From Pacificoceanicola sp048553275 (GTDB taxonomy: Bacteria > Pseudomonadota > Alphaproteobacteria > Rhodobacterales > Rhodobacteraceae), in NCBI RefSeq assembly GCF_048553275.1, contig NZ_JBLZMW010000002.1:124001-188000 (forward strand): a stretch of DNA of 64,000 bases, read 5' to 3'. Below the pieces are notes generated by a model, which saw nothing but the letters and a program-made list of their open reading frames with translations, did no database searches and was not told the origin of the DNA. Each line of letters opens with the position of its first letter. The stretch's first letter is position 1. This document shows, piece after piece, positions 8,283 through 17,490 of the stretch. The position numbers and the translations under genes were made by a program.

Positions 8283-9059
8283 ATGATCTATGAAACCATC
8301 ACCTACGATCTGACCGACGATATCGCCGTGATCGCGATGAACCGTCCGACCGTGATGAATGCGCTGAACACACAGATGCGGGCCGAGTTGACGGACGCGG
8401 TGACCCGCGCGGGCAAGGCGGCGCGGGTGGTGGTGCTGACGGCCAACGGTCCGGCCTTTTGCTCGGGGCAGGATCTGGGGGATGCCAGCAGCATCGACAG
8501 CCTCGATCTGGAGCGGGTGTTGCGCGATGAATATGTGCCGATGCTGAGGGCAATCACCGAATGCCCGGTCCCGGTGATCGCGGCGGTGAACGGCGCGGCG
8601 GCGGGGGCAGGGGCCAACCTTGCGCTGGTCTGTGATGTCGTCATCGCGACCGAGAGCGCCTTCTTCATGCAGGCTTTCAGCAAGATCGGCCTGATCCCCG
8701 ACGCGGGTGGCACTTGGGCGCTGCCGCGCCAGATCGGACTGGCCAAGGCCATGGGCGCGGCGCTCTTTGCCGACAAGATCAGCGCCCGGCAGGCGGACCA
8801 ATGGGGCATGATCTGGGAAGCGGTGCCGGATGAAGGCTTTGAGGCGCATTGGCGCGGCCGCGCGGCGCATCTGGCGAAGGGGCCGACCGTGGCCTATTCC
8901 CACCTCAAGACGGCGCTGCGCGGGGCGTTTGAGAACGACATGGAGGCACAGCTGGCGGTGGAAGCCAAACTGCAGGGCCAGTGTGGCAAGACGCGGGATT
9001 TCAAGGAAGGCGTGATGGCCTTTCTCGAAAAGCGTCCGGCGGCCTACGAGGGCAACTGA
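8283..9059 (+). CDS. paaG: Enoyl-CoA hydratase/isomerase, PaaG-like
   Basis: A 258-residue crotonase-fold enzyme. The oxyanion-hole segments CSGQDLGD and NGAAAGAGANLALVCD and the catalytic-region IGLIPDAGGTW are present, and the C-terminal LSA-type QADQWGMIWEAVPDE stretch resembles PaaG (ring-epoxide isomerase of phenylacetyl-CoA breakdown) more than short-chain enoyl-CoA hydratases. The Asp of PDAGGT takes the place of the second Glu of hydratases, which fits isomerase activity. The ATG at 8283 is preceded by GGAGTGAGG. No other paa genes adjoin it, so the substrate assignment is tentative. Confidence 0.7.
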   Translation: MIYETITYDLTDDIAVIAMNRPTVMNALNTQMRAELTDAVTRAGKAARVVVLTANGPAFCSGQDLGDASSIDSLDLERVLRDEYVPMLRAITECPVPVIAAVNGAAAGAGANLALVCDVVIATESAFFMQAFSKIGLIPDAGGTWALPRQIGLAKAMGAALFADKISARQADQWGMIWEAVPDEGFEAHWRGRAAHLAKGPTVAYSHLKTALRGAFENDMEAQLAVEAKLQGQCGKTRDFKEGVMAFLEKRPAAYEGN

Positions 9060-9208
9060 TCCCGCGTCCTTGATCGCGAAGACCCTTGGGGCCAAGGCAG
9101 CATGGGGCACCGCTGCCGGTCGGGACCTCTGTCCCGGCATGAATCCCTGCGCAGGCGCGGGGAGGCGTGTTACGGATCAGGGGGGCGTCTGAGAGAACGT
9201 CAGGCACG

Positions 9209-9240
9209 AAAAAAGGGCCGCCCGGCTGGGGCGGCCCTTT
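9209..9240 (-). terminator. Rho-independent terminator of gltA
   Basis: A 12-bp stem (AAAGGGCCGCCC with GGGCGGCCCTTT, loop GGCTG) followed, on the minus strand, by a T-run. It lies 26 bp beyond the gltA stop codon. Confidence 0.9.
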
Positions 9241-9265
9241 CTGTTTGAGACGCACGGTCGCGCTG

Positions 9266-10561
9266 TCAGCGGTTTTCGATATCCACGTAGTCGCGCTCGG
9301 TTTCGCCAAGATAGAGCTGACGCGGGCGGCCGATCTTGTTCTGCGGATCGTTGAGCATTTCCTTCCACTGCGACACCCAACCGACGGTGCGCGAGAGCGC
9401 GAAGATCGGGGTGAACATCGAGGTCGGGAAGCCCATCGCTTCGAGGATGATGCCGGAGTAGAAATCGACGTTCGGGAACAGCTTTTTCTCGGCAAAGTAG
9501 GGATCGGCCAGCGCCGCCTGTTCCAGTTCCTTCGCGGTGGCGAGGATCGGGTTGTTCTCGACGCCGAGCAGGTCCAGCACCTCGTCCGCCGACTGCTTCA
9601 TCACGGTCGCGCGCGGGTCGAAGTTCTTGTAGACGCGGTGGCCAAAGCCCATCAGGCGGAACGGATCGTTCTTGTCCTTGGCGCGGGCGATGAACTCGGG
9701 GATGCGGTCCGGAGAACCGATTTCCTTGAGCATTTCGAGGCAGGCCTGGTTGGCGCCGCCGTGCGCCGGACCCCAGAGACAGGCGATGCCGGCGGCGATG
9801 CAGGCAAACGGGTTCGCGCCGGAGGACGAGGCCAGACGCACGGTCGAGGTCGACGCGTTCTGCTCATGATCGGCATGGAGGGTGAAGATGCGGTCCATCG
9901 CGCGGGCGAGAATCGGGTCGACGTGGTACTCTTCCGCCGGAACCGCGAAGCACATGTGCAGGAAGTTCGCCGCATAGTCGAGATCGTTGCGCGGATACAC
10001 GAAAGGCTGGCCGATCGAGTACTTGTAGGCCATCGCGGCGATCGTCGGCATTTTGGCGATCAGGCGGTGCGAGGCGATCTCGCGCTGACGCGGGTCGCTG
10101 ATGTCGGTGCTGTCGTGGTAGAACGCGGACATGGCACCGACCACACCGACCATGGTTGCCATCGGATGCGCATCGCGGCGGAACCCACGGAAGAAGTTGT
10201 GCATCTGCTCGTGGATCATGGTGTGGCGGGTGATGGTGCTCTCGAAGTCTTCGAGTTCCTGGGCCTTGGGCAGGTAGCCGTAGAGCAGCAGGAAGCAGAC
10301 TTCGAGGTAATGCGATTTCCCGGCCAACTGGTCGATCGGGTAGCCGCGGTGCAGCAGCTCGCCCTTGTCACCGTCGATGAAGGTGATGGTGCTGTCGCAG
10401 GAGGCCGTCGAGGTGAAGCCCGGATCGTAGGTGAAGACGCCCGCCTGGCCATAGAGTTTGCGGATGTCGATCACGTCGGGGCCTGTGGTCGGCGAGTGCA
10501 CCGGCAGCTCAAAGCTTTTGCCGTCAATGGTGAGCGTTGCGGTCTTCGTCGTATCAGCCAT
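9266..10561 (-). CDS. gltA: Citrate synthase
   Basis: Condenses oxaloacetate and acetyl-CoA at entry to the TCA cycle. The 431-residue length and the sequence are typical of the type II hexameric enzyme of proteobacteria: NHFxR-like region, active-site GPAHGGANQA (His), MGFGHRVYKNFDPRA (His) and the Asp in PNVDFYSG. The start MADTTKTATL at 10561 is chosen over an ATG at 10570 because the GAAGGG sequence is well spaced from it. Single gene with its own terminator. Confidence 0.98.
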   Translation of the reverse strand: MADTTKTATLTIDGKSFELPVHSPTTGPDVIDIRKLYGQAGVFTYDPGFTSTASCDSTITFIDGDKGELLHRGYPIDQLAGKSHYLEVCFLLLYGYLPKAQELEDFESTITRHTMIHEQMHNFFRGFRRDAHPMATMVGVVGAMSAFYHDSTDISDPRQREIASHRLIAKMPTIAAMAYKYSIGQPFVYPRNDLDYAANFLHMCFAVPAEEYHVDPILARAMDRIFTLHADHEQNASTSTVRLASSSGANPFACIAAGIACLWGPAHGGANQACLEMLKEIGSPDRIPEFIARAKDKNDPFRLMGFGHRVYKNFDPRATVMKQSADEVLDLLGVENNPILATAKELEQAALADPYFAEKKLFPNVDFYSGIILEAMGFPTSMFTPIFALSRTVGWVSQWKEMLNDPQNKIGRPRQLYLGETERDYVDIENR

Positions 10562-10642
10562 GCTTGTCATCCCTTCGTTATGCGGTGGGGCGGGGCCGAT
10601 GGGGCCCGCGCCAGTCTAAGTCACATGGCCGTCTGTGCGGGG

Positions 10643-12046
10643 TCAGCCCCCTGTGCCGGCCGTCTCGATGCGGGCGAGGGATTCATCCCTGCCCAGAACG
10701 AGCATCATGTCGAAGACACTCGGGGTCGCCGCCCTGCCCGCAAGAGCCGCGCGCAGCGGTCCGGCAAGCTTTCCGAACTTGGTTCCCTGGTCCTCGGCAA
10801 AGCGGTTCATCACCGCCTCTAGATCATCTCGCGTCCAGCTAGCATTTTGCAAGTGCGGCGTCAACGCAGCCAGTATACCACGGGATACCGCATCGAGGTT
10901 CCTTGCCGCCTTCTCCTCCGGAACGATGGGCGTATCGGCCAGGATAAAATGACCTTTATCAAGCAGTTCCGGGAATGTCTTCGCCCTTTCCTTGAGGCAA
11001 TACATGCCACGCGACAGCCCGTGTCGTTGTGCGTCTGTCAGGGGATCGGCGCCGGTGACGTCAAGGAACGCCTCAAGTTCTTGCAGCAGTGCAGCATCCT
11101 TTGCTGCGGCGATGTGCTGGCCGCAGAGATTGTCCAGTTTCTTGAAGTCGAAGCGCGCTGGCGATTTGCCGATTCCTTCGAGATTGAACCACTCCTTTGC
11201 CTGATCATCGGTAAAGAATTCGTCATCGCCGTGGCTCCAGCCAAGCCGCGCGAGGTAATTTCGAACGCCCGCCGCAGGGTAGCCCATGGCCTGGTATTCC
11301 TCGACACCGAGCGCGCCGTGGCGCTTGGACAGTTTCTTTCCGTCGGGGCCGTGAATCAGCGGGATATGCGCCCAGACCGGCACGTCCCAGCCCATGGCGG
11401 TGTAGATGCCCATTTGCCGGGCGGCATTGTTCAGGTGATCGTCGCCCCGGATCACATGCGTGACGCCCATGTCATGATCGTCGACCACCACAGCCAGCAT
11501 GTAGACCGGCGTGCCGTCGCTGCGCAGCAGAATCATGTCGTCAAGCTGATCGTTGCGGATCGTCACGCGGCCCTGCACCTGATCGTCGATGACCGTCTCG
11601 CCGTCCTGCGGGGTTTTGAGGCGGATGGCATAGGGGGCGTCCGGATGCGTGGCGGGATCGGCGTCGCGCCACGGCGATTGAAACAGGGTCGAGCGTTTCT
11701 CCGCGCGGGCGGCTTCGCGGAAGGCTTCGATCTCGTCCTGAGTCGAGAAGCACTTGTAGGCCGCCCCTTTGTCCAGCAGCTCAAGAGCCACCGCGCGGTG
11801 CCGCTCTGCGCCTGCGGCCTGGCTCACCGCTTCGCCGTCGTGATCGAGGCCGAGCCACGCCATGCCCTTGAGGATCGCCGCCGTGGCCTCCGGCGTGGAG
11901 CGGGCGATATCGGTGTCTTCGATGCGCAGCAGAAACTTGCCGCCACGGCCCCGAGCATAGAGCCAGTTGAACAGCGCGGTCCGTGCGCCGCCGATGTGCA
12001 GGTAGCCCGTGGGCGAGGGGGCGAAACGGGTCACGACTTCGGACAT
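10643..12046 (-). CDS. gltX: Glutamyl-tRNA synthetase
   Basis: Charges tRNA-Glu (and often tRNA-Gln in alphaproteobacteria, which use transamidation). The 467-residue protein has the class I signature FAPSPTGYLHIGGART (HIGH-type motif) at residues 7-22 and GKKLSKRHGA (KMSKS equivalent) near residue 245. The C-terminal anticodon-binding part is complete. Rhodobacteraceae commonly carry two gltX paralogues; which one this is cannot be decided from the window. It diverges from comEC across a 77-bp gap. Confidence 0.97.
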   Translation of the reverse strand: MSEVVTRFAPSPTGYLHIGGARTALFNWLYARGRGGKFLLRIEDTDIARSTPEATAAILKGMAWLGLDHDGEAVSQAAGAERHRAVALELLDKGAAYKCFSTQDEIEAFREAARAEKRSTLFQSPWRDADPATHPDAPYAIRLKTPQDGETVIDDQVQGRVTIRNDQLDDMILLRSDGTPVYMLAVVVDDHDMGVTHVIRGDDHLNNAARQMGIYTAMGWDVPVWAHIPLIHGPDGKKLSKRHGALGVEEYQAMGYPAAGVRNYLARLGWSHGDDEFFTDDQAKEWFNLEGIGKSPARFDFKKLDNLCGQHIAAAKDAALLQELEAFLDVTGADPLTDAQRHGLSRGMYCLKERAKTFPELLDKGHFILADTPIVPEEKAARNLDAVSRGILAALTPHLQNASWTRDDLEAVMNRFAEDQGTKFGKLAGPLRAALAGRAATPSVFDMMLVLGRDESLARIETAGTGG

Positions 12047-12051
12047 CTTGG

Positions 12052-12066
12052 TTAACCTTTTGATAA
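12052..12066. promoter_or_regulatory. CtrA-like motif between gltX and comEC
   Basis: The sequence TTAA-N7-ATAA matches seven of the eight fixed positions of the CtrA consensus TTAA-N7-TTAA. It lies 58 bp upstream of comEC and 6 bp upstream of gltX. comEC is under CtrA-linked control in R. capsulatus, so the site is plausible, but a one-mismatch match is weak evidence. Confidence 0.3.
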
Positions 12067-12123
12067 CGGTGGCGAGGGTAGCTTGGGCTGTTCCTTAAAC
12101 ACCCGTATTGCGCGGGGCAAGCG

Positions 12124-14193
12124 ATGGCAGGGCTCTTTTCATGGCTGCGCGAGGTGCTGCTGGCGCAGCGCGGCTATCTGTTTCCATGGGCGCCGGTCTG
12201 TCTCGGGATCGGCGTTGGCGGCTATTTCGGGCTGCGTCTTGAGCCGCCGGTCTGGCTGCTGTGGCTGTGTCTTGGCGCTGTGCTGCCGTGGCTGGCCTGG
12301 CTGCGCTGTGCCGGGGCGGTGTCCGGCCCTCTGGTCTCTGCCCTGGTGTTGATTGCGGCGGGGTTTGGCCTCGCCGGAGCCAAGGCGCATGGGGTCGCGG
12401 CGCCAGTGCTGGATTTTCGATATTACGGCGCCATCGAAGGCCGGATCGTGGGCATCGACCGCTCCGCCTCCGACGCGGTGCGCCTGACGCTCGACCGGGT
12501 GGTGCTGGAGCGCATGGACCCGGCAAAGACGCCGCGCCGGGTGCGCGTGTCGCTGCATGGGGAGCAAGGGTTCTACGAGCCGCAGCCCGGCGCGCTCATC
12601 ATCCTGACCGGCCATCTTTCGGCGCCCGGCGGCGCGGTGGAGCCCGGTGGTTTCGATTTCAAGCGCCATGCCTGGTTCTTGCGTCTTGGCGGCATCGGGT
12701 ACACCCGCAATCCGGTCCTGCTGCTCGAACCGCCGGGCGGTGGGCAATGGGTTTTCAAGGCGCGCATGGCCCTGTCGGCGCGGGTTCAGGCCGCGTTGCC
12801 GGGGGCAGCGGGGGCCTTTGCGGCGGCCGTGATGACGGGGGATCGCTCCGGCATGAGCCGCGAGGCGCTGCAGGCGCTGCGCGACACCAACCTTGCGCAT
12901 CTTCTGGCGATCTCCGGCCTGCACATGGGGCTGCTGGCCGGCTTTGTCTTTGCGGTGCTGCGGGTTGGCCTGTTGCTGCATCCGGGCTTGCGCCATCACG
13001 GGCCGGTCAAGAAGCTCGCGGCGGGGGGGGCGTTGATCGCGGCCTTTGGATACTTGTTGCTGTCGGGCGGCAATGTCGCGACGGAGCGGGCGTTCGTCAT
13101 GGCGGCGGTGGCGCTTTGCGCATTGATGCTGGAGCGGCGGGCGCTGAGCCTGCGGGCGGTGGCGATGGCGGCGTTGATCGTTCTGATCCTGCACCCCGAA
13201 GCGGTCTTCAGTCCAGGGTTCCAGATGTCTTTCGCCGCGACCACGGCGCTCGTCGCGGTGTTCGAATGGGTCAACCGCAGCCGCGCCGGGCGCGACTGGC
13301 CGCGCTGGACCGGGCCGGTGCTCGGGCTGGTGATTTCTTCTGCGGTGGCGGGCGCGGCAACAGCGCCGGTCGGCATGGCGCATTTCAACCAATCGGCCAG
13401 CTATGGCCTGATCGCGAACCTGATCTCGGTGCCGGTGATGGGCCTTTTGGTGGTGCCGATGGGGGTGTTGGCCGGGCTGTTGATGCCGCTGGGCCTCGAC
13501 TGGATCGCGCTGGCCATCATGGGGCTCGGGCTTGACTGGATCCTTGGCGTGGCGGCGGAGGTTGCGGGCTGGCCCGGGGCGGTGAACCCGGTGGTCGCGC
13601 CGCCGGGGATCGTGCTTCCGATGATGGCGCTTGGCGGGCTGACACTCTGTCTGTGGCGTGGACGCGGGCGCGGCCTTGGCCTCGTGCCCATGGTGGCGGC
13701 TGTGCTGATCTGGAGCCAATCGGAGCGCCCGGCCGTGCTGATCGCGGACACCGGCAGCCTCGTCGGGCTGATGACTCCTGAGGGGCGGGCGCTTTCGCGC
13801 AAGAGCGGCTCGGGGTTTGTCGCGCAGAATTGGCTGGAGAACGATGGAGCGGCGGGCAGCCAGGCCGATGCCGCAGCGCTCTGGCCCGGACCGTCCGGCC
13901 GGGAAAGTCTTGCGCAACTGGGGCCCTACGAAGTGGTGCACCTGCAAGGCAAACGCGCCGTGGCCGCCTGGACAGGCTGCGCAGCGGGTCAGATCATCGT
14001 GGCCAGTGCCGATCTGGCGTTGAGTGGGCCATGCACACGTTTTGATCCGGCCTCGCTGAAACGGACCGGATCGGTGGCGATCTGGATGAAAGAGACGGGG
14101 CCGCGCGTGGTGACGGCGAGCGAGGTCTCCGGACGGCGTCTGTGGCACGGGGCGGCTCCCGCGCCGATCACCGTTGCCGAGGCCGCTCAGTAG
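12124..14193 (+). CDS. comEC: ComEC/Rec2 family DNA-uptake channel
   Basis: A 689-residue inner-membrane protein that in naturally transformable bacteria carries single-stranded DNA into the cytoplasm; in R. capsulatus it is needed by recipients of GTA-delivered DNA. The N-terminal DUF4131-like soluble region (about residues 95-200) is followed by the competence domain: VMTGDRSGMSREALQALRD, LAHLLAISGLHMGL, then about eight TM segments with FQMSFAATTALVAVFEW and AGAATAPVGMAHFNQ. The HxHxDH motif of a metallo-beta-lactamase domain is not seen in the C-terminal 150 residues, which fits the shorter alphaproteobacterial form. It converges on lexA with a 7-bp 3' overlap. Confidence 0.93.
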   Translation: MAGLFSWLREVLLAQRGYLFPWAPVCLGIGVGGYFGLRLEPPVWLLWLCLGAVLPWLAWLRCAGAVSGPLVSALVLIAAGFGLAGAKAHGVAAPVLDFRYYGAIEGRIVGIDRSASDAVRLTLDRVVLERMDPAKTPRRVRVSLHGEQGFYEPQPGALIILTGHLSAPGGAVEPGGFDFKRHAWFLRLGGIGYTRNPVLLLEPPGGGQWVFKARMALSARVQAALPGAAGAFAAAVMTGDRSGMSREALQALRDTNLAHLLAISGLHMGLLAGFVFAVLRVGLLLHPGLRHHGPVKKLAAGGALIAAFGYLLLSGGNVATERAFVMAAVALCALMLERRALSLRAVAMAALIVLILHPEAVFSPGFQMSFAATTALVAVFEWVNRSRAGRDWPRWTGPVLGLVISSAVAGAATAPVGMAHFNQSASYGLIANLISVPVMGLLVVPMGVLAGLLMPLGLDWIALAIMGLGLDWILGVAAEVAGWPGAVNPVVAPPGIVLPMMALGGLTLCLWRGRGRGLGLVPMVAAVLIWSQSERPAVLIADTGSLVGLMTPEGRALSRKSGSGFVAQNWLENDGAAGSQADAAALWPGPSGRESLAQLGPYEVVHLQGKRAVAAWTGCAAGQIIVASADLALSGPCTRFDPASLKRTGSVAIWMKETGPRVVTASEVSGRRLWHGAAPAPITVAEAAQ

Positions 14194-14879
14194 GTGCGCA
14201 GAAGCCCGACAAGCTTGCCCTGAACGCTGACGCTGCCGGCCGGGAGCATGCGCGATTCATAGGCGCGGTTCGCGGCCTCAAGGGTGATCATGTCGCCCTT
14301 GCGGCGATAGCGTTTGAGCGTGGCCTCATAGCCTTCGACCTGCGCCACGACAATCTCGCCTTCGTTGGCGCTGCTGGTCTCGGCAATGATCACGACGTCG
14401 CCGTCGTTGATGCCCGCGTCGATCATGGAATCGCCTTTGACTTCAAGCGCATAGTGCCGACCGCGCCCGGAGAGCATCTGCGGCGGAACACCAATCATCG
14501 GGGGCGAGTCGTTGATCGCCTCGATCGGCACACCGGCGGCGATGCGGCCCATCAGGGGCAGCTCGCTTGCCTCTGTCTGGAAGCTGTGCGCCGCTGGCGG
14601 CGTTCGGTCGGGGCGGTCGCCGTCGATCAGGCGCGGCGTGAAGCCGGAGGGCCGTCCGCCGAGGCTTTCGGGGAGTTTGACCACCTCGATGGCCCGCGCG
14701 CGGTGCGCGAGGCGACGGATGAAGCCGCGCTCCTCAAGCGCGGTGATCAGGCGGTGAATGCCGGATTTGGAGCGCAGGTTGAGCGCGTCCTTCATTTCAT
14801 CAAACGAGGGCGGCACCCCGTCCCGCGCCATGCGTGTGTTGATGAATTCCAATAGATCGAGTTGTTTTCTGGTCAGCAT
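14187..14879 (-). CDS. lexA: LexA repressor
   Basis: SOS-response repressor with self-cleaving activity. The 230-residue protein has the N-terminal winged helix (MLTRKQLDLLEFI...KSGIHRLITALEERGFIRRL), cleavage site Ala115-Gly116 in GRIAAGVPIE, nucleophile Ser151 in KGDSMIDAGI and general base Lys189 in EATLKRY. The start at 14879 gives the standard N-terminus. An SOS box lies 34 bp upstream, so autoregulation is expected. LexA is known to affect GTA production in R. capsulatus. Confidence 0.98.
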   Translation of the reverse strand: MLTRKQLDLLEFINTRMARDGVPPSFDEMKDALNLRSKSGIHRLITALEERGFIRRLAHRARAIEVVKLPESLGGRPSGFTPRLIDGDRPDRTPPAAHSFQTEASELPLMGRIAAGVPIEAINDSPPMIGVPPQMLSGRGRHYALEVKGDSMIDAGINDGDVVIIAETSSANEGEIVVAQVEGYEATLKRYRRKGDMITLEAANRAYESRMLPAGSVSVQGKLVGLLRTY

Positions 14880-14913
14880 GCCCGGCCTCCCTGTGAGGTG
14901 TTCGTTAGCGTTT

Positions 14914-14928
14914 GTTCTACGCGTGTTC
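14914..14928. promoter_or_regulatory. SOS box (LexA operator) upstream of lexA
   Basis: Exact GTTC-N7-GTTC direct repeat (spacer TACGCGT), the alphaproteobacterial LexA-binding consensus, 34 bp upstream of the lexA start codon. A third GTTC lies 14 bp further from the gene. Confidence 0.88.
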
Positions 14929-15050
14929 ACGTTTTGTGTCAACTCATCGCTTGTGGATAAGTCGAAACGCGGACCGCGCCCGGTGAGTATCTCTTCACCT
15001 TGGTTAACGAAATCTTGCCACGGACGGTGTGATTTTGTGTCAGCCCGCGC

Positions 15051-16217
15051 TCAGAGCGGGATGTACGCGACGCAGTCTCCGGCGGCGCGCGGGCCGTCCT
15101 TCACGGGGCGCACGATCAGCGCGTTGGCCGCGCCCAGCACGCTGAGCAGGGAGGAATCCTGGCGGTCGAAGGCGGTCAGACCGTCGGGCCCGAGCTCAGC
15201 GCGCATGTAGTGCTCGCGCGGGCCGTTTTCGCCCAACGGCTTGGCGAGTGGGGCTGTTTTCCGTGGCTGTGGCGCGGCGCCAAGGCCGAGCATCGCGCGG
15301 ATCACCGGGGCCACAAAGACATGGCCACAGACCATCGCAGAAACCGGATTGCCCGGCAGGCCGATCATCATGGCATCGTTCAGACGCCCGGACATCAACG
15401 GTTTGCCGGGGCGCATGGCGACCTTGTGGAAGCTCTGCTCCATGCCCAGTTCGGCGGCGACGGGGGCCACCAGATCGTGATCGCCGACCGAGGCACCGCC
15501 GATGGTGATCACCAGATCGGCGTCTTCGACAAGGCCAAGCACGGTCTTGAGCGAGGCGGCGTTGTCCCGCGCGATCGGCAGCAGGCGGGGATCGGCGCCA
15601 AGCTGCTGTAACAGCGCATACAGGCCGAATGTGTTCGAGGCGATGATCTGATCCGGCCCCGGCGTTTCCCCCGGCATCACCAGTTCGTCGCCCGTGGAGA
15701 TCAGGGCAACGACGGGTTTGCGCGCGACGCACACACGGGCAATGTTCATGGACGCGAGCAGGGCAATGTCGCCGGAGGACAGGATGCGCGGCGCCGCGAG
15801 CGTTGTACCGGCGGTAAAATCGTTGCCGGCCGGGCGGATATTGTCCGAGGCATCGGGCCGGTCGCCGATGGTCACGGTGTCGCCGTTGCGGGTGACATCC
15901 TCCTGAATGACCACGCGGCTCGTTCCGGGCGGCACCGGAGCGCCGGTGAAGATGCGCACGGCTTGTCCCGTGGCCACGGCCCCGTCGAAGCGACGGCCTG
16001 CGGCGCTCTCACCGATCACCCGGAGGGTGTCACCTGGATTGGCCTCGGCCACCGCGTAGCCATCCATCGCGGAGGCCGGGAAGGGCGGTTGATCCCGGGT
16101 GCTGCGCGCATCCTGCGCAAGCACGCGGCCAGCAGCCTGCAGCAGGGGAATCTCTTCGGTTCCGCTGGGCCGGGCCAGCGTAAACAGGCGGTCGAGGGCT
16201 TCGCTGACGGTGATCAT
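15051..16217 (-). CDS. moeA: Molybdopterin molybdotransferase MoeA
   Basis: Inserts molybdenum into adenylated molybdopterin in the last step of molybdenum cofactor synthesis. The 388-residue protein begins MITVSEALDRLFTLARP and contains PPFPASAMDGYAV, the STGDELV and ITIGGASVGDHD segments of the MogA-like domain, and the LPGNPVSAMVCG region. It overlaps moaC by 4 bp and is the last gene of the trpG-to-moeA run. Confidence 0.97.
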   Translation of the reverse strand: MITVSEALDRLFTLARPSGTEEIPLLQAAGRVLAQDARSTRDQPPFPASAMDGYAVAEANPGDTLRVIGESAAGRRFDGAVATGQAVRIFTGAPVPPGTSRVVIQEDVTRNGDTVTIGDRPDASDNIRPAGNDFTAGTTLAAPRILSSGDIALLASMNIARVCVARKPVVALISTGDELVMPGETPGPDQIIASNTFGLYALLQQLGADPRLLPIARDNAASLKTVLGLVEDADLVITIGGASVGDHDLVAPVAAELGMEQSFHKVAMRPGKPLMSGRLNDAMMIGLPGNPVSAMVCGHVFVAPVIRAMLGLGAAPQPRKTAPLAKPLGENGPREHYMRAELGPDGLTAFDRQDSSLLSVLGAANALIVRPVKDGPRAAGDCVAYIPL

Positions 16218-16690
16218 TCCGCCTCAAAGCGTCCGGATTTTCCGCCGTCCTTCAAGGTCACATGGATGCCGCCGATTTCCATCGCCTTATCGACGGCCTT
16301 GACCATGTCATAAACGGTGAGCGCGGCGGTAGAGACGGCCGTCAGCGCCTCCATTTCGACGCCGGTCTGGCCGGTGGTCTTGACCGTGGCGGTGATACGC
16401 AGGCCGGGCAGGTCCGGATCTTGCGTCAGATCGACGGTGACCTTGGTGATCGGCAGCGGATGGCATAGCGGGATCAGCTCGGGCGTCTTCTTGGCCCCCA
16501 TGATCCCGGCGAGGCGTGCGACGCCGATCACGTCGCCCTTCCTGGCACGGCCTTCGGTGATCAGCGCGAAGGTCTCGGGCGCCATGCGAACCCAGCCCGC
16601 GGCGGTGGCGATGCGGGCGGTGATGGCCTTGTCGGAAACATCCACCATATGGGCATTGCCGGCGGCGTCGAAGTGAGTGAGATCGCTCAT
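16214..16690 (-). CDS. moaC: Cyclic pyranopterin monophosphate synthase MoaC
   Basis: Second step of molybdenum cofactor synthesis. All 158 residues fit the family: N-terminal MVDVSDKAITARIA, the central LIPLCHPLPITKV active-site loop, TGVEMEALTAVS and KAVDKAMEIGGIHV, ending with a typical KDGGKSG. It overlaps trpC upstream and moeA downstream by 4 bp each. Confidence 0.97.
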   Translation of the reverse strand: MSDLTHFDAAGNAHMVDVSDKAITARIATAAGWVRMAPETFALITEGRARKGDVIGVARLAGIMGAKKTPELIPLCHPLPITKVTVDLTQDPDLPGLRITATVKTTGQTGVEMEALTAVSTAALTVYDMVKAVDKAMEIGGIHVTLKDGGKSGRFEAE

Positions 16691-17490
16691 GCGGGCACCG
16701 GGTCCTTGAGCAGCGCCCGGGTTGCGGCGGTCACGTCATCCTTGCGCATCAGGCTCTCGCCGATGAGGAAGGCGCGCGCGCCGTACCCGGCCATGTCGGC
16801 GAGGTCCCCGGGGGTGTTCAGACCGCTTTCGGAGATCAGGAAACGGCCCTCCGGGATGCGTTTCGAGAGTTCACGTGTTGTCTCAAGAGAGGTCTCGAAG
16901 GTCTTGAGATTGCGGTTGTTTACGCCGATGAGAGGGGATTTCAGCGCCAGCGCGCGATCGAGTTCCTCGCCGTCGTGCACCTCGATCAGCGCGTCCATGC
17001 CCCACGCGAAGGCAGCGGCCTCCAGTTCGGCGGCCTGCGCATCGGAGACGCTCGCCATGATGATCAGAATGCAATCCGCGTTCAGCGCCCGGGCCTCGGC
17101 GACCTGGTAGGGGTAATACATGAAATCCTTGCGCAGCGCGGGCATCTGCGTCGCGGCGCGGGCCTGTACGAGAAAGTCCTTGGCGCCCTGAAAGCTGGGC
17201 GTGTCGGTCAGCACCGAGAGGCAGGTCGCGCCGCCGTCCTCATAGGCCTTGGCGAGCTTGGCCGGTTCGAAATCGGCGCGGATCAGGCCCTTGGAGGGGG
17301 AGGCTTTCTTCACTTCGGAGATCAGCGCGTAGCCGGTTTCCGCCGCCTTCAAAAGTGCCTGTGCGAAGGGGCGCACCGGGGCTGCGGCCCTGGCGTCGGC
17401 TTCGACGGCAGCATAGGGTCTCGCGGCCTTGTCGGCGGCGACCTCTTCGAGCTTGTAGGCCTTGATCTTGTCGAGAATGGTCTGCGTCAT
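16687..17490 (-). CDS. trpC: Indole-3-glycerol-phosphate synthase
   Basis: Tryptophan pathway TIM-barrel enzyme, 267 residues. The catalytic Lys and phosphate-binding region are visible in ALISEVKKASPSKG, with LRKDFMYYPYQVAEARA, LIGVNNRNLKTF and SESGLNTPGDL completing the barrel motifs. It is a stand-alone TrpC, not fused to TrpF. Overlaps ung and moaC by 4 bp each. Confidence 0.97.
   Translation of the reverse strand: MTQTILDKIKAYKLEEVAADKAARPYAAVEADARAAAPVRPFAQALLKAAETGYALISEVKKASPSKGLIRADFEPAKLAKAYEDGGATCLSVLTDTPSFQGAKDFLVQARAATQMPALRKDFMYYPYQVAEARALNADCILIIMASVSDAQAAELEAAAFAWGMDALIEVHDGEELDRALALKSPLIGVNNRNLKTFETSLETTRELSKRIPEGRFLISESGLNTPGDLADMAGYGARAFLIGESLMRKDDVTAATRALLKDPVPA

Noticed and set aside
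10630..10660. Possible fifth copy of the hairpin repeat near the gltX stop (GTGCGGGGTCAGCCCCCTG)
   Set aside because: The right arm and CCTAC tail do not match and the position overlaps the gltX 3' end; too degenerate to count.
12139..14148. 669-codon minus-strand frame opposite comEC
   Set aside because: Antisense shadow of comEC; Gln/His/Arg-rich and without any family motif.
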